Translations under genes and position numbers: made by a program | Notes under the pieces: generated by a model | Seen by the model: only the letters and a program-made list of their open reading frames with translations | Databases searched by the model: none | Told to the model about the DNA's origin: nothing | From: Ustilago trichophora | Lineage: Eukaryota; Basidiomycota; Ustilaginomycetes; Ustilaginales; Ustilaginaceae | DNA length: 64,000 nucleotides | Reading direction: 5' to 3' | NCBI GenBank assembly: GCA_900323505.1 | Contig: OOIN01000033.1 | Coordinates: 434,001 to 498,000 of the forward strand | Shown here: one piece after another, positions 10,688 to 20,951 of the stretch | Position numbering within the stretch: position 1 is the first letter of the stretch | How the letters are laid out: every line of letters starts with the position of its first letter

Positions 10688-11709
10688 TCTCATTCAGCAC
10701 AAAATCTTGGTGCTTGCCGTGCCTCGCTTAGATACCACGGTACTCGGTACGATTCGCTTGCTCGCTTCCACTAGTCCTTATCTCTCGCTCTGCACAATAC
10801 AGCATTACAACGTGTATGTCGGGTAGGCCACTCGGAGATTCAGGAAGCAGGCAAACGGAAAAGTTTCCGGTCAATCGCATGAAACAGCAATCGGTTGAGC
10901 ATGATGCCGGCGACTTGGCAAGCTGGCTTTCAAAACCTTTCCTGCGGTACCGCCAAGCAAAGCGGATCTTTTGTGTCTTAATGCAATCTTTAGCCGTGAT
11001 ATTCATTCCTCAGAAGGTCTGATCGAACGCTCATCGTTATCTTTCGCTTCTGTTCGGTGTTTGGTCGTCATTACGTCTTCTAATTCAATCAGGTGCGGCA
11101 TCTGATGTTTGTTGCCGGATATAGAAGCTTCCTGTAACACTTGTCAATTCCACTCGATGATTGTGACGGCGAAAAGCGTGAAAAGGTGTTGTCATCACCC
11201 TCGCTCCACGCTCACACCAAAACCGATACCATCCGATGCGACTCTTTTCGTAGGTGGTGACCACCAAAGCTTATCTTCATTGTCTCGACTCCACGCTAAT
11301 GGTCTTAGTCTGCATCGCTTGACCGAGGCTTATCACTTTCCGCATGGTGTGTCATGTCTTTTGTGTGTTCTTCGCTGCGATGCGATGGTGGAATACAGTA
11401 CTCGTTTCTTTGACGGAGCATCTCGCATACTCATTTGTCAAAGAGTCACTTCGTAGAGATTGGAGCATCATTTCGAGCTCATCATGATGACGAGACAAAG
11501 CCGTATCAGAAGCTCGTCATTGGCAGTTGGTTGTTCTTATCTTTCAACGCAAGTCTTCTCTCACGACTTCTTTGACAGCGAGATGGAAACTTGTCATATT
11601 CGATGGAGGCCGTTCATGTAAGAAGTGCGAGCCATACGTGAGTTCATGCTACACACTTGCTACGTACATGCTACGTTCATTGAGTCATCCATATGGATGA
11701 CCATCAAGC
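10688..11709. other. Gap without a supported gene
   Basis: About 1 kb between the retroelement remnants and the peptide-precursor promoter. Only short, unconserved-looking open frames are present. The last few hundred bases are probably upstream regulatory sequence of the gene at 11824. Confidence 0.5.
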
Positions 11710-11717
11710 TATAAAAA
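11710..11717 (+). promoter_or_regulatory. TATA box of the peptide-precursor gene
   Basis: TATAAAAA, 107 bases before the ATG at 11824; the spacing leaves a leader of roughly 70-80 bases. Confidence 0.65.
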
Positions 11718-11823
11718 CCAAGACGTTTTTGGTCTCTCTTCGGCCTGGACAGCATCAAATCAACAGCATCCCGTTCCCACATAATCTCTGTGCCATACGA
11801 ACCCACAAGCCTACTCCAACAAG

Positions 11824-12306
11824 ATGAAGTTCTTCAAGTCTTTCGCCATCCTCGCCACTCTGGCTGTGGCATCTACCGCCTTGGCTGCCCCCGTTCCCGA
11901 ATCATCTGACCTCACTGTTCGATCATCGACCGATCCTAATCTCGTCGATGAGCTCTCTGCGGCTCTTAAGGACCTCGGCCTCCGCAAACGAGGAGAAGAA
12001 AACCTGATCGATGAGCTCAATGCAGCTCTCGGTGACCTTGGTCTCCGAAAGCGTGCTGATGGGAACCTGATCGATGAACTCAATGCAGCACTCAAGGACC
12101 TTGGCCTCCGCCGCCGAGACGAAAGCGATGTTGTAACGGAGCTCAATGCCGCTCTCAAAGACCTCGGCCTCCGCAAACGAGGAGAAGAGAACCTCATCGA
12201 TGAACTCAATGCAGCGCTCAAGGACCTTGGACTTCGCAAGAGGTCGGAGACTGACCCCAACTTGATCGACGAATTGGGAGCTGCACTCAAGGACCTCGGT
12301 CTGTAA
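11824..12306 (+). CDS. Secreted precursor of six Kex2-released repeat peptides
   Basis: 160 residues. Residues 1-21 are a classical signal peptide (MKFFKSFAILATLAVASTALA). After a short spacer there are six tandem units of about 21 residues with the core NLIDELNAALKDLGL. The first five end in KR or RR, the cleavage signal of the Golgi protease Kex2, and the last ends at the stop codon. Each released unit would be an acidic amphipathic helix. Repeats 2 and 5 are nearly identical, also at the DNA level, which indicates homogenisation. The layout is that of fungal Kex2-processed repeat proteins, a group that includes smut repellent Rep1, RiPP precursors and mating-pheromone-like peptides. The units are shorter than those of Rep1, and no RiPP-tailoring genes lie next to it. 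Surface-active or signalling roles are inferences. Confidence 0.85.
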   Translation: MKFFKSFAILATLAVASTALAAPVPESSDLTVRSSTDPNLVDELSAALKDLGLRKRGEENLIDELNAALGDLGLRKRADGNLIDELNAALKDLGLRRRDESDVVTELNAALKDLGLRKRGEENLIDELNAALKDLGLRKRSETDPNLIDELGAALKDLGL

Positions 12307-13516
12307 GAAAAGCACACCTGATGCTCGAACCGGAATCGACAGTTGGATTCGACGCCTTCTTTCGTCTCTTCTCTTTTATAAGCGCTTTATAGACTCGTTT
12401 ATTTGCTCTCAATCACAACTTGCGCGGCTCTCAACAGCCAGCAGCCCTGTAGACTTCTTAACACATTGCCTTTGGTAATACACTACCTGATTCTCACTAC
12501 TTGTGACCGAAATGTCTGTGCTCATGGCGCCTTCGCTTCTTTGAAAGGCGTCGAAACGATGCATTGCGAATCAAGCTGCTGTTTCCTGACGGTGGTGATA
12601 CAATTGCTGTCAGAGTTACGCAAGACCATATCACGGCGATTCATTGTTGGGCGTACAGGATGCTGTTTTTAGTGTGCCCCGGCAGCGGTGAGTTGGTGTT
12701 GATGTAGCTCGCTTGATTTTTATTTTTTTTGAATATTTTTCATTTTTTATTCATTTTTTTGGCGGGCGGAGTGTGGCTCATCTAACCCAAAGGATTGTTT
12801 CGCCATGTTCTTTTCAAACCACTATGTACATGCAAGATGGCGTTCAGAACGACAAGACCAGCAGAACCGCTTGCTTTTCAATGACAGAGGTTTTGAAAAG
12901 GGCTGCGGGCGTCAACGCCGCCGCCGCCATCGACTGTTTGGTAACATCATGACTAGCATGCGCCCAAGTTTTGCTGTTTCTCGCCCGCTAAGACAGCCTA
13001 CCGATGCCACAGACTTCTTGAAACGACCTTCTGGACTGGAACCGCGATGGATACTTCGCCATGCAGTGCGTCGATCTCGTCAATCCTCCGACCGACGATC
13101 CCAACCGCCAATCTAACCACAAGATAGATCACTAGAATCCTTCTCGTTCCCGTTCGATTGGCGCTTGCCTTTGTGATTCTGATTCGTAAATTCGCGATCA
13201 ACTCTCTTGGTGCATTCAGCTGTGTCGATGCTCAGAGGCGCAACAACGGACAGTTGAGCCGCTCCTCAACCTCGCGCCTATACGCCACGTAGCCAGCGAG
13301 GTTGACGATCCTTCATTGGAGAGACGCTCTCGCCAGGCAGTGAGGTTGGTGCTGCGTTGCCTTTCTTGAGCAGTACTTGTTGCGCTCGTCCCACGGCTTT
13401 GCCTGAGCGCAATCTCGGATACTCCAACAGTACGCTATTGTACCACTGCGAGCAATGCATCTGCTCAATGAAATTCTCTCGCCGTACAAGCACATGTCTG
13501 ACCGCCAGCAGCAAAC
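12307..13516. other. Gap without a supported gene
   Basis: 1.2 kb between two secreted-protein genes. It holds the 3' UTR of the upstream gene, a T-rich stretch (12713-12760) and promoter sequence of the next gene. The open frames present show no signal peptide or domain. Confidence 0.5.
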
Positions 13517-13523
13517 TATATAA
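13517..13523 (+). promoter_or_regulatory. TATA box of the large Ser/Gly-rich protein gene
   Basis: TATATAA, 169 bases before the ATG at 13693; the intervening leader is C/T-rich, as is usual for strongly expressed fungal genes. Confidence 0.55.
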
Positions 13524-13692
13524 CCAGCTCCCCGACAACCAGATCCCTATACCATGCTATCCAAACACACAAAAGATCTTTCTCCTCTCTCTCCCCTCGA
13601 CACGGCGTCTTTCCCACACTCGTTTCATCTTCTCTACCCCTATCCCTTGACGCTCACCCTCTTCTCACTCGCGTCCTCGCGCTGGTAGCAGG

Positions 13693-16600
13693 ATGAAGTT
13701 CACCGGCTATCTTGCTGTCCTGGCCGCTGTTGCCTACGCAGGCGGCCTTGCAGCCCCCACCGCCGAGCTTGCTAGCAACCCCACCGCTGCCGCATCGCTT
13801 CAAGCCCGAGCCGCCCCCAAGTTCCCTGAAGCTTCCTGCTCCAGTGAATCCGTTCCTGGCAAAGGCGGTAAGGGTGACCACGGCGGCAAAGGCCACGGTG
13901 GTAAAGGTCACACTGGCAATGGTCACGGTGGCAAGGGCCACGGTGGCAAAGGAGGCCACGACTCCGGCTCTGGCTCTTCTTCTGGTTCGACCGGTGGATC
14001 TAGCTCTGGTTCTTCTTCCGGTTCGACCGGTGGATCGGGCTCTAGCGCCAACTCTTCGTCCAGCTCTAGCTCATCTTCCAGCTCCAGCTCCTCTTCCAGC
14101 TCTAGCTCTGGATCCAACAGCGGCTCCAACAGTGGTTCCAACGGTGGTTCTGGCGCCGGCTCGGGCTCTCACGGCTCTGGCTCCCACGGCTCTGGCTCGT
14201 CTGGCCACGGCTCCTCGGGTTCTGGCTCTTCTGGCTCTGGCTCTTCTGGCTCTGGATCCTCGGGCTCTGGCTCTTCTGACTCGGGCTCCTCGGGCTCTGG
14301 CTCCTCGGGCTCTGGCTCTTCTGGCTCGGGCTCTGGCTCTTCTGGCTCGGGCTCCTCGGGCTCTGGCTCTTCTGGCTCGGGCTCCTCGGGCTCTGGCTCT
14401 TCTGGCTCGGGCTCGTCTGGCCACGGCTCCTCGGGCTCTGGCTCGTCTGGCTCTGGCTCTTCTGGCTCTGGCTCTTCTGGCTCTGGCTCGTCTGGCCACG
14501 GCTCCTCGGGCTCGGGCTCTGGAAGCCCCAGCCACGGCAGCGGCAGCGGTAGTGGCGGCTCGCACAACGGATCTTCGGGAGGCGACCAAGGTCTTCTTGG
14601 TCTGCTCCACGGTGGCAGCCTGGACAGCATTCTCGGCTCCCTCGGCGCCAAAAAAGCCCATCTCCTCAAGGAGCTCTACGGCATTCGCAACGTTCTCGGC
14701 TACAAGAAGCACAAGCTCATCGCCGAGCTCGAGGGCCTTCTTCACTCCAAAGGTCTTCTCAAGCGCGATGCGACCACCACCATCTTCGAAGAGCGCACCC
14801 TTGTCACCGACCACGAGATCAACTCTCTTTCTCCCGATCTCAAGCTCATCCTCTCTAAATTCGGCAGTGAGAAGCAGCACGTCATCAAGTATCTCTACTG
14901 GATCCGCAACGTTCTTGGCTACAAGAAGCATCACCTGTTGGCAGAGCTCGAAAAGGCGCTCGATGTGCACGGCTTGGGTCATCTTGACAAGTTTGACGGC
15001 GTCAAGCTGCCCAAGGATGTCGAAGGCATTTTGGGCAAGATCGGTGGAAAGAAAGAGGAAGTCCTCAAGTGGGTCTGCTGGCTCAAGAACACGCTCGGTT
15101 ACAAGAAGAGGAAGCTTCTTCAAGAGCTCGAAGATGGAATTCACGCACATGGATTGCTCAAGCGATCCAACGGCCAAGATTCACTTCCTGCCACCAACAT
15201 CATCCTCAAGGAGCTCAAGGAGGCGCTCGGCAAGGTGGACCGCAAGGATCTCGAGAAGCTCCTTACTGCCGCTCAGCACGTTGACTCTCTGCTTGGCAAG
15301 CACGCCAAAGCAGGTCTCAAGAAAAAGGTCAAACGTCAGGGCGATGTTGTGTCTCAGCTCGTCTCCACCTTCTCCAGCATCCTCGGAAAGGCAGGTGGAC
15401 TGCAGGGTATCCTCTCCAACGCTGCTGGCGGCAGCGGTTCCAGCGGCAGCGGTTCCAGCGGCAGCGACGGCGGTGCTGCCAATGCCCTCGGCGCTCTTGG
15501 TGGGCTCGCACAGCTTCCTCAGGCAGTCACTGGTCTCCTTGGACCCCTCAGTGGTCTCCTTGGCCCTTTGACCGGCTTCGCCAAGCGTGATGACCTCGAA
15601 CCACGCCAACTCGAAGGCCTTGGAAAGATCATTGACTCGTTGCAAAACACTATCTCCACCCCAGCCAACGAGGATGCCAGTTCAACCGGATTGTACGACA
15701 CAATCCCCTCTGCGCTTACCAACATCTTGGGCTCCATCGGAGGCCACGCAAAGCGCGACGACCTGCCTTCTTCGGTTGAAGAGCTTCAACGCCGCCAGAA
15801 CTTCGGTGGCGCCCTTCAGGGTCTGCTTGGTAACCTCGGCAACCTTGGCGGCGGTGCTCTTGGAAACCTCGGCAAGGCCGGCGCAGACCAGGGAGGAACC
15901 AACCCATCGACTCCTTTCGACATCATCCCCGAGACCATCGAGAACATCCTTGGCCCTGTCGATGGCCTGATCAGGCGTGACGAGCTTGCACGCCGCCAAC
16001 TCGGTAGCGGTCTTCAAGGTATTCTTGGTAACCTTGGAAACCTTGGCGGCGGTGCTCTTGGAAACATTGGCAAGGCCGGCGCAGACCAGGGAGGAACCAA
16101 CCCATCGACTCCTTTCGACATCATCCCCGAGACCATCGAGAACATCCTCGGCCCCATCGACGGACTGATCCGACGTCAAGACTTTGGAGACTTTGGCGGC
16201 ATGGGTGAAGGCCTCGGTGACGTTGCCAGTGGGCTAGGTGACATCGGCGGTGGTGGAGATTCGCCCTTCGCCAGCCTGCCTGATTTGGCTACTGGCTCGG
16301 GTGGCGTCGATCCCGGTAGTATCTTTGGCGGTAGTGGAGACAGTGGGGAAAATGCAGCTGCTGCGCCCACCATCGATCTGACCGGTGGCCAAGACAGTGG
16401 CATCCCTGACTTTGGTCTGAGTGGAGGCAGCGACTTGGCTAGTGCTCCCACTGGTCTGAGTGGAGGCAGCGACTCGGCTAGTGTTCCCACTGCTGAGTCT
16501 GCTCCTACCAGCGAGACTGCTCCCTCTGCTGAAACCGCTCCTACTAGCGAGGCTGCTCCCACGTCGTCTGCTCCCAGCTCCGCCAGTTCGACTGAGGAGG

Positions 16601-17271
16601 CTCCAGCCGCGTCTTCGGGTTCTAGCTCGTCGCCTAGTTCGTCCAGCTCGAGCGAAGAGGCTCCCAGCAGCGGCTTTAGCTCCGCCGCTCCCTCTACCTC
16701 ATCTGGCTCCTCGGCCCCTAGCAGCGGTAGCTCTTCCAGCGGCGGAGACAGCGGCAGCTCGTCGAGCGGAGGCGACTCCAAGGACTCCTCCTCTTCCTCC
16801 TCTGGTGGTGACTCCAGTGGCGCAGATGCAGCCAAGGACATCATCTCCAAGATCACTGAAGCCATCGGACCCGCGATCAAGGAAGTCGTCTCTGCCGCCA
16901 CCAGCGCTGCTGGAGATGCCGCAAAGGGCGGTAGCAGCGACTCGTCCTCTTCTTCCTCCCCTTCTTCGGGCGGTGACTCTTCCTCCTCCTCTGCTCCCGC
17001 TCCGGCCCCCTCTTCCAACTCGACCTCTACCGACTCTTCCTCTGGCAGCGGCTCTGACAAGGGCAATGCAGGAGCAGACATCGCCGCCGCTCTCGGCCCT
17101 GCAGTAACCCAACTCATCCAATCCGCTGCCCCCGTCGTACAGCAACTCATCCAGTCGGGCGCACCCATCGTCGGACAGCTCATTCAGACCGGTATCCCTC
17201 TGATCGGTCAGCTCGTCGGATCATTTGCCAAGATGGGAGGCGGCGGAATTCCTGGTATTCCCTTCCTCTAA
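13693..17271 (+). CDS. Large secreted modular Ser/Gly-rich protein with Kex2 sites
   Basis: 1192 residues, intronless. A signal peptide (MKFTGYLAVLAAVAYAGGLA) is followed by a Gly/His/Lys segment (GKGGKGDHGGKGHGG) and about 210 residues of SGSGSS tandem repeats. Next come three helical repeats of about 60 residues (residues 300-490), each centred on R/KNxLGYKK, the first and third ending in LLKR. Beyond about residue 545 are more dibasic sites (KR, RR) separating Gly/Leu-rich segments. Among these are two almost identical ~65-residue units (nt 15808-16000 and 16009-16185) containing GNLGNLGGGALGN and FDIIPETIENILGP. A Ser/Pro/Glu-rich stretch and a hydrophobic C-terminal tail with repeated QLIQ end the protein. 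Secretion and processing are strongly suggested. It may be a cell-wall or surface polymer protein delivering several mature chains. No enzyme domain is visible and no known family was recognised. Confidence 0.8.
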   Translation: MKFTGYLAVLAAVAYAGGLAAPTAELASNPTAAASLQARAAPKFPEASCSSESVPGKGGKGDHGGKGHGGKGHTGNGHGGKGHGGKGGHDSGSGSSSGSTGGSSSGSSSGSTGGSGSSANSSSSSSSSSSSSSSSSSSSGSNSGSNSGSNGGSGAGSGSHGSGSHGSGSSGHGSSGSGSSGSGSSGSGSSGSGSSDSGSSGSGSSGSGSSGSGSGSSGSGSSGSGSSGSGSSGSGSSGSGSSGHGSSGSGSSGSGSSGSGSSGSGSSGHGSSGSGSGSPSHGSGSGSGGSHNGSSGGDQGLLGLLHGGSLDSILGSLGAKKAHLLKELYGIRNVLGYKKHKLIAELEGLLHSKGLLKRDATTTIFEERTLVTDHEINSLSPDLKLILSKFGSEKQHVIKYLYWIRNVLGYKKHHLLAELEKALDVHGLGHLDKFDGVKLPKDVEGILGKIGGKKEEVLKWVCWLKNTLGYKKRKLLQELEDGIHAHGLLKRSNGQDSLPATNIILKELKEALGKVDRKDLEKLLTAAQHVDSLLGKHAKAGLKKKVKRQGDVVSQLVSTFSSILGKAGGLQGILSNAAGGSGSSGSGSSGSDGGAANALGALGGLAQLPQAVTGLLGPLSGLLGPLTGFAKRDDLEPRQLEGLGKIIDSLQNTISTPANEDASSTGLYDTIPSALTNILGSIGGHAKRDDLPSSVEELQRRQNFGGALQGLLGNLGNLGGGALGNLGKAGADQGGTNPSTPFDIIPETIENILGPVDGLIRRDELARRQLGSGLQGILGNLGNLGGGALGNIGKAGADQGGTNPSTPFDIIPETIENILGPIDGLIRRQDFGDFGGMGEGLGDVASGLGDIGGGGDSPFASLPDLATGSGGVDPGSIFGGSGDSGENAAAAPTIDLTGGQDSGIPDFGLSGGSDLASAPTGLSGGSDSASVPTAESAPTSETAPSAETAPTSEAAPTSSAPSSASSTEEAPAASSGSSSSPSSSSSSEEAPSSGFSSAAPSTSSGSSAPSSGSSSSGGDSGSSSSGGDSKDSSSSSSGGDSSGADAAKDIISKITEAIGPAIKEVVSAATSAAGDAAKGGSSDSSSSSSPSSGGDSSSSSAPAPAPSSNSTSTDSSSGSGSDKGNAGADIAAALGPAVTQLIQSAAPVVQQLIQSGAPIVGQLIQTGIPLIGQLVGSFAKMGGGGIPGIPFL

Positions 17272-17456
17272 AAACTTTTCCTCTCTTTAGCTCATCTCAT
17301 ATTTTCAGTTTCAGTCTCGTAGATCGCGTTTAATCAGCCTTGCCCTCTCACTGTCACTACTCGGTTCGTAGGAATTAAGCTTTATAGTCTCCTCTGTGTC
17401 ATGCGATGGATTGAATTGGGTATTGTTATGTGTAAATGTGGTTCAAGTTACAGGGT

Positions 17457-20087
17457 TTAGCAGATCTCGGTCTGATCCTTTGGTGGTGTGCAAGGTCTCG
17501 ATTCTCCCCGTTCCATAGCATCTGCCGACTTGTCCGGGTCTTGCTGACCTTCGGCCGGCTTATTCGCGGCATTTGCGCCCGTATGAGATTTGCCCCATCG
17601 GAAGTCTCCAAAGCCCAACAAGACGTTTGCGTACACTGTCGGCGTGAGCACGATACTGCACAACCTGTTCAGCACTGCACCGTACAGCAGATGGTGCAGA
17701 ATCGGCCTATACCTCTTTGTCGGAATCGCAACGAACAGCAGGAACCAGATCTGCGGCAACAGCGTAATCGCCAACAGTGGGGCCACGCCGATGATGCTAA
17801 ACCTGGTCACAAGGTTGTAGACGAAATGGGCAAAGTTGTACATCCTGAAAAAGACGAGGGTTGAACGGGTGAGTTCGAGGCTCATCCATGCACGGGTGAC
17901 GAGGTGTTGATTTTGCTGGGTCAAAGTGACGAATGCGTTGAAATAGGCATTGGAACCCCAGCGGCGGCGTTGCGAGAGATAGTGCGAGAGGGACTGTGGG
18001 GGGATAGTGAAGCAAGCGGCACGCGTTTCGAGGACGGTGCGGACGGATTTGGATCGCGAGATGATGGACCAGCAGAGTCGTCGATCGGTACCTTGGTATT
18101 GAACTTGACGGTTGATCAGGTTGCCGTCTTGTACGTGCTTGCGGTACTCGGCAGAGGCTTGGCCGAGGATGCTTCCGGTACGAAGCATGGTGATGGCGCC
18201 AGGCATGCAGGTGACACGGCCCCAGGAGGATTCGGAGCGTCTTCGAATCCATTGACCGTAGGTGTATTGGAATCCTTGAAAGTGGTCCCAAAAGTACCAG
18301 AGTCCACAGGTGCGCAAACTGCGACCGGGCTTCTCGAAATCTGCTTCGACAATACCGCATGCTCCCACGGTCTGTTCACCTTCATCCATCAGGCGATCCG
18401 CTAGAACATTGACCGAACCAGCGAGAATCTTGGTGTCGGCGTCGGTACAAAAGACAAAATCAAAGTACTCGAGATCAGGCTGGTTGTAGAGCCTGCGAAT
18501 GTGGTCGAGCACCATTGCTCTTGCTTCTGAGTTGCAGTGTCCTGTAGCTTCGTTGTCGCTGTTGAAGAGGTCGAAGGCAAAGATGAGCGAGTCCTTCTTG
18601 CCCGCGTTCTTGACTTTGCGTACAATCATGATGGGCAGGCCCATTCGGTAGCCGAACTGAAGTCGGAAGGCCGATTCGCGAATCTTCCAGGAGAAGTAGG
18701 GCGAGTCGTCAACCCTGCAAATGGTCTCTTGAATGATGACGTCGTCTTCGACATCAAAGCCGTCAGCCATGATGGCAATGATGTTAAAGTCTTGCGGGCG
18801 CACCGGGTTGTCGTGGATGATCGAATCGACCGTGTCAAGCACATCCTGCGTAGACTCCTTGTATACGGGTACGAGACTGACGATCTTGCGAGGTGGATGA
18901 ACGACCACCTCCTTCTTTTTGCGGAACGGCTTAGATACCATGTCGATGATGAACAGCAGACTCTGCCAGAGCACCGAAAGGATATCCCTGGACTTGAGCG
19001 CCACCATGACCACCAAGGATGCACCTGCAGGCGCAAGGAATAGGAAGAGAATGATGAGTCCCATGTTGAGCGCGCCGATGGCCATCATCAAGCCATAACG
19101 ACCGGCCGTGACGCGCGACTGGACGAGTGGAGCGTAGTCTGGGAACTTGTCTCCATCGAAAGCCATCTTGCCGCCGTCTGAGGCCATTCCGATCTTTTCG
19201 ACATCGCGATCTCTGTCAAGGTCGTTGGTCGGCTGCATTTCTTCCGGAGAGAGGAATGGGTTGGTGGCGGGTGCCGGCGCTGCAGAAGGAACTACGTTCG
19301 AGTCGGCGAAAGGGTCTTGCTCGACTGTCTGTGTTGGCGCTGATGCATCGATCTGACGCTCTCGAAGTCGAGTGAAGAGCTGCTGCGGTTGAACTGCTGG
19401 CTCGGTCTCGACGTGTATGGAATCAGTTGTGCTAGTGCGTCTAGAGCTGCTGGAGAGGCTCGCAGGTATTGACTTGACGCTGGAAGCTGTGGACGGTCTA
19501 GGCTGTTCCTCGGCTCGTTCCTCGAAGTGCTCTTCTGGTGTCAAAGTAGTGATTGTGGGAACTTCTTCCGTCTGTGCGGGCTGGAGCTCGTCAGTGGTCA
19601 CGGATGTCGATGCTAGATTCTGCTGGTGGGTGACAAAAGCCTGACTGGACAAGCCAGACTTGCGGCGCTCCGTCTTCAGATACGAGCCTGGCCTGTGCAG
19701 CCCCGGCGTGATGGGTGTCATGGGTGTCAATGGGGTTGTAGGTGTGGTGGGAGCAGTTGCACCGAGATAGCTCGTTGGGTAGTTGGATGTGTATCCTCGC
19801 GAGAAGCGAAAGCTGTTGAGGTTGCGATCGTCAAAGTCATCGTCCTCCTCGCCGTCGCTGGAAGCCGAAGCAGACGCATAGGACTCGCGCCTGCTCGACA
19901 GCTCTCTAATCACCGGAGGTAGCGCTGGTTGCGGAGCGGCGTTGGGATCCAGATGACGCCTGAATCTGGCTGGAACCGGCGCAAACTGAAATGGAGTCCT
20001 CGACGTCGATGGAGCCGAAGAAGACGATGAGGCTACAGTATCTCGTTGTTGATCGTCCTGGCTACTTCCTTGACGACCGTCGCTCAT
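17457..20087 (-). CDS. Chitin-synthase-like family 2 glycosyltransferase
   Basis: 876 residues. Residues 1-320 are Ser/Pro/Thr-rich and disordered. Two hydrophobic segments follow (about 333-385), then a GT2 catalytic domain: VSLVPVYKE (start of the nucleotide fold), CTDADTK (DxD metal site, about residue 548), GAITMLRTGS, GTDRRLC (acceptor/catalytic region, about 665) and QRRRWGSNAYFN (the Q-R-R-R-W motif, about 705). Membrane spans follow (for example IIGVAPLLAITLLPQIWFLLF). This is the architecture of processive plasma-membrane synthases such as chitin and hyaluronan synthases. The usual EDRxL of chitin synthases is TDRRL here, so the acidic pair is reduced to Asp. It diverges from a nucleotide-sugar dehydrogenase gene 2.7 kb away, which suggests a shared polymer pathway. 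The exact donor sugar is not known. Confidence 0.85.
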   Translation of the reverse strand: MSDGRQGSSQDDQQRDTVASSSSSAPSTSRTPFQFAPVPARFRRHLDPNAAPQPALPPVIRELSSRRESYASASASSDGEEDDDFDDRNLNSFRFSRGYTSNYPTSYLGATAPTTPTTPLTPMTPITPGLHRPGSYLKTERRKSGLSSQAFVTHQQNLASTSVTTDELQPAQTEEVPTITTLTPEEHFEERAEEQPRPSTASSVKSIPASLSSSSRRTSTTDSIHVETEPAVQPQQLFTRLRERQIDASAPTQTVEQDPFADSNVVPSAAPAPATNPFLSPEEMQPTNDLDRDRDVEKIGMASDGGKMAFDGDKFPDYAPLVQSRVTAGRYGLMMAIGALNMGLIILFLFLAPAGASLVVMVALKSRDILSVLWQSLLFIIDMVSKPFRKKKEVVVHPPRKIVSLVPVYKESTQDVLDTVDSIIHDNPVRPQDFNIIAIMADGFDVEDDVIIQETICRVDDSPYFSWKIRESAFRLQFGYRMGLPIMIVRKVKNAGKKDSLIFAFDLFNSDNEATGHCNSEARAMVLDHIRRLYNQPDLEYFDFVFCTDADTKILAGSVNVLADRLMDEGEQTVGACGIVEADFEKPGRSLRTCGLWYFWDHFQGFQYTYGQWIRRRSESSWGRVTCMPGAITMLRTGSILGQASAEYRKHVQDGNLINRQVQYQGTDRRLCWSIISRSKSVRTVLETRAACFTIPPQSLSHYLSQRRRWGSNAYFNAFVTLTQQNQHLVTRAWMSLELTRSTLVFFRMYNFAHFVYNLVTRFSIIGVAPLLAITLLPQIWFLLFVAIPTKRYRPILHHLLYGAVLNRLCSIVLTPTVYANVLLGFGDFRWGKSHTGANAANKPAEGQQDPDKSADAMERGESRPCTPPKDQTEIC

Positions 20088-20926
20088 GGCTGTAACGTCT
20101 CTATCGGTCTAGCTTCTCTGTGAATGCTCTTGTGTATGTTCGATGAAGCTTTGCAAAAGTGATCGCCGTCGAACTTGAAGTCAGCTCTTGCTTGCTGTTG
20201 TGATGGTATATTGGACGAAGGCGTTCAAAGCGTTGATGGAATAGGTGTGGTCGAGAAGAAAGAGCAAGTTGGATAAAGTGGATCGACTGAGCATGAAGGA
20301 GACAAAATGGAAAAAAGAGACACTTGGCATGAGCTGCACGTGCAAACCATGCCGGGAACTTTGGGAGACCGGAAGGATTGTGACTTTAGCAGATGGCAGA
20401 CGACACGCGATTAGATCGATGGCACCGGACTTCCCAATGCATTGAGCATGGACTGAACTGTTGGTCTCAGGGTCTCATGAGAAAGAAGGGGGAGAAAAAA
20501 GTCGACGAGGCAAGCGCTTGTCGGCGTTGTGGGCTTCAGCAGAGAGCAAGAGATCTTCCGATGAGAGCATGCTGCATCCTTGTTTGGCACGAAAAGTGTG
20601 GCTTGCTGATCCGAGGAAGATAGAGGCTTTGCGTTGCTAAGCGCCCCTGTGTGGCTGCATCGAGCTGCTGTCGATGCAACTTACCTCGAAGAAGCAGCGA
20701 GTGATCTGAGTTAAGATGGAAGGAAGCAATTAGAGTTGATGGTTCTACGAGATGGGGCGAAACTGTACAGCAGTCGATGGAAACGTTTCTGCTAAGCGCC
20801 ATTTTTGCATTCGAACCGACGGCGTGGGAATGGTGCGCTGTGAAAGCTGAGCACAGAAGTAGATGATGACGGCTCCTAGCACTTCAATGGAGAGAGTGCG
20901 ATATACTGGTCTGTTGTACTATGCTT

Positions 20927-20951
20927 TGCTGTGCTGTGCTGTGCTGTGCTG
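20927..20951. repeat. (TGCTG)5 microsatellite
   Basis: Five perfect pentamers in the divergent intergenic region. Confidence 0.9.

Noticed and set aside
11824..12306. Orthologue of smut repellent Rep1
   Set aside because: The repeat length (about 21 residues) and sequence differ from what I know of Rep1, so only the precursor type is claimed.
13712..15571. 619-codon open frame in a second frame, plus a 368-codon antisense frame, over the Ser/Gly-rich gene
   Set aside because: The SGSGSS DNA repeats lack stop codons in several frames, which produces long artificial Ala/Leu/Pro and Arg/Ala proteins. Only the frame with the signal peptide is credible.
16176..17183. 335-codon antisense Glu/Pro-rich frame
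   Set aside because: Low-complexity antisense of the Ser-rich tail of the large secreted protein.
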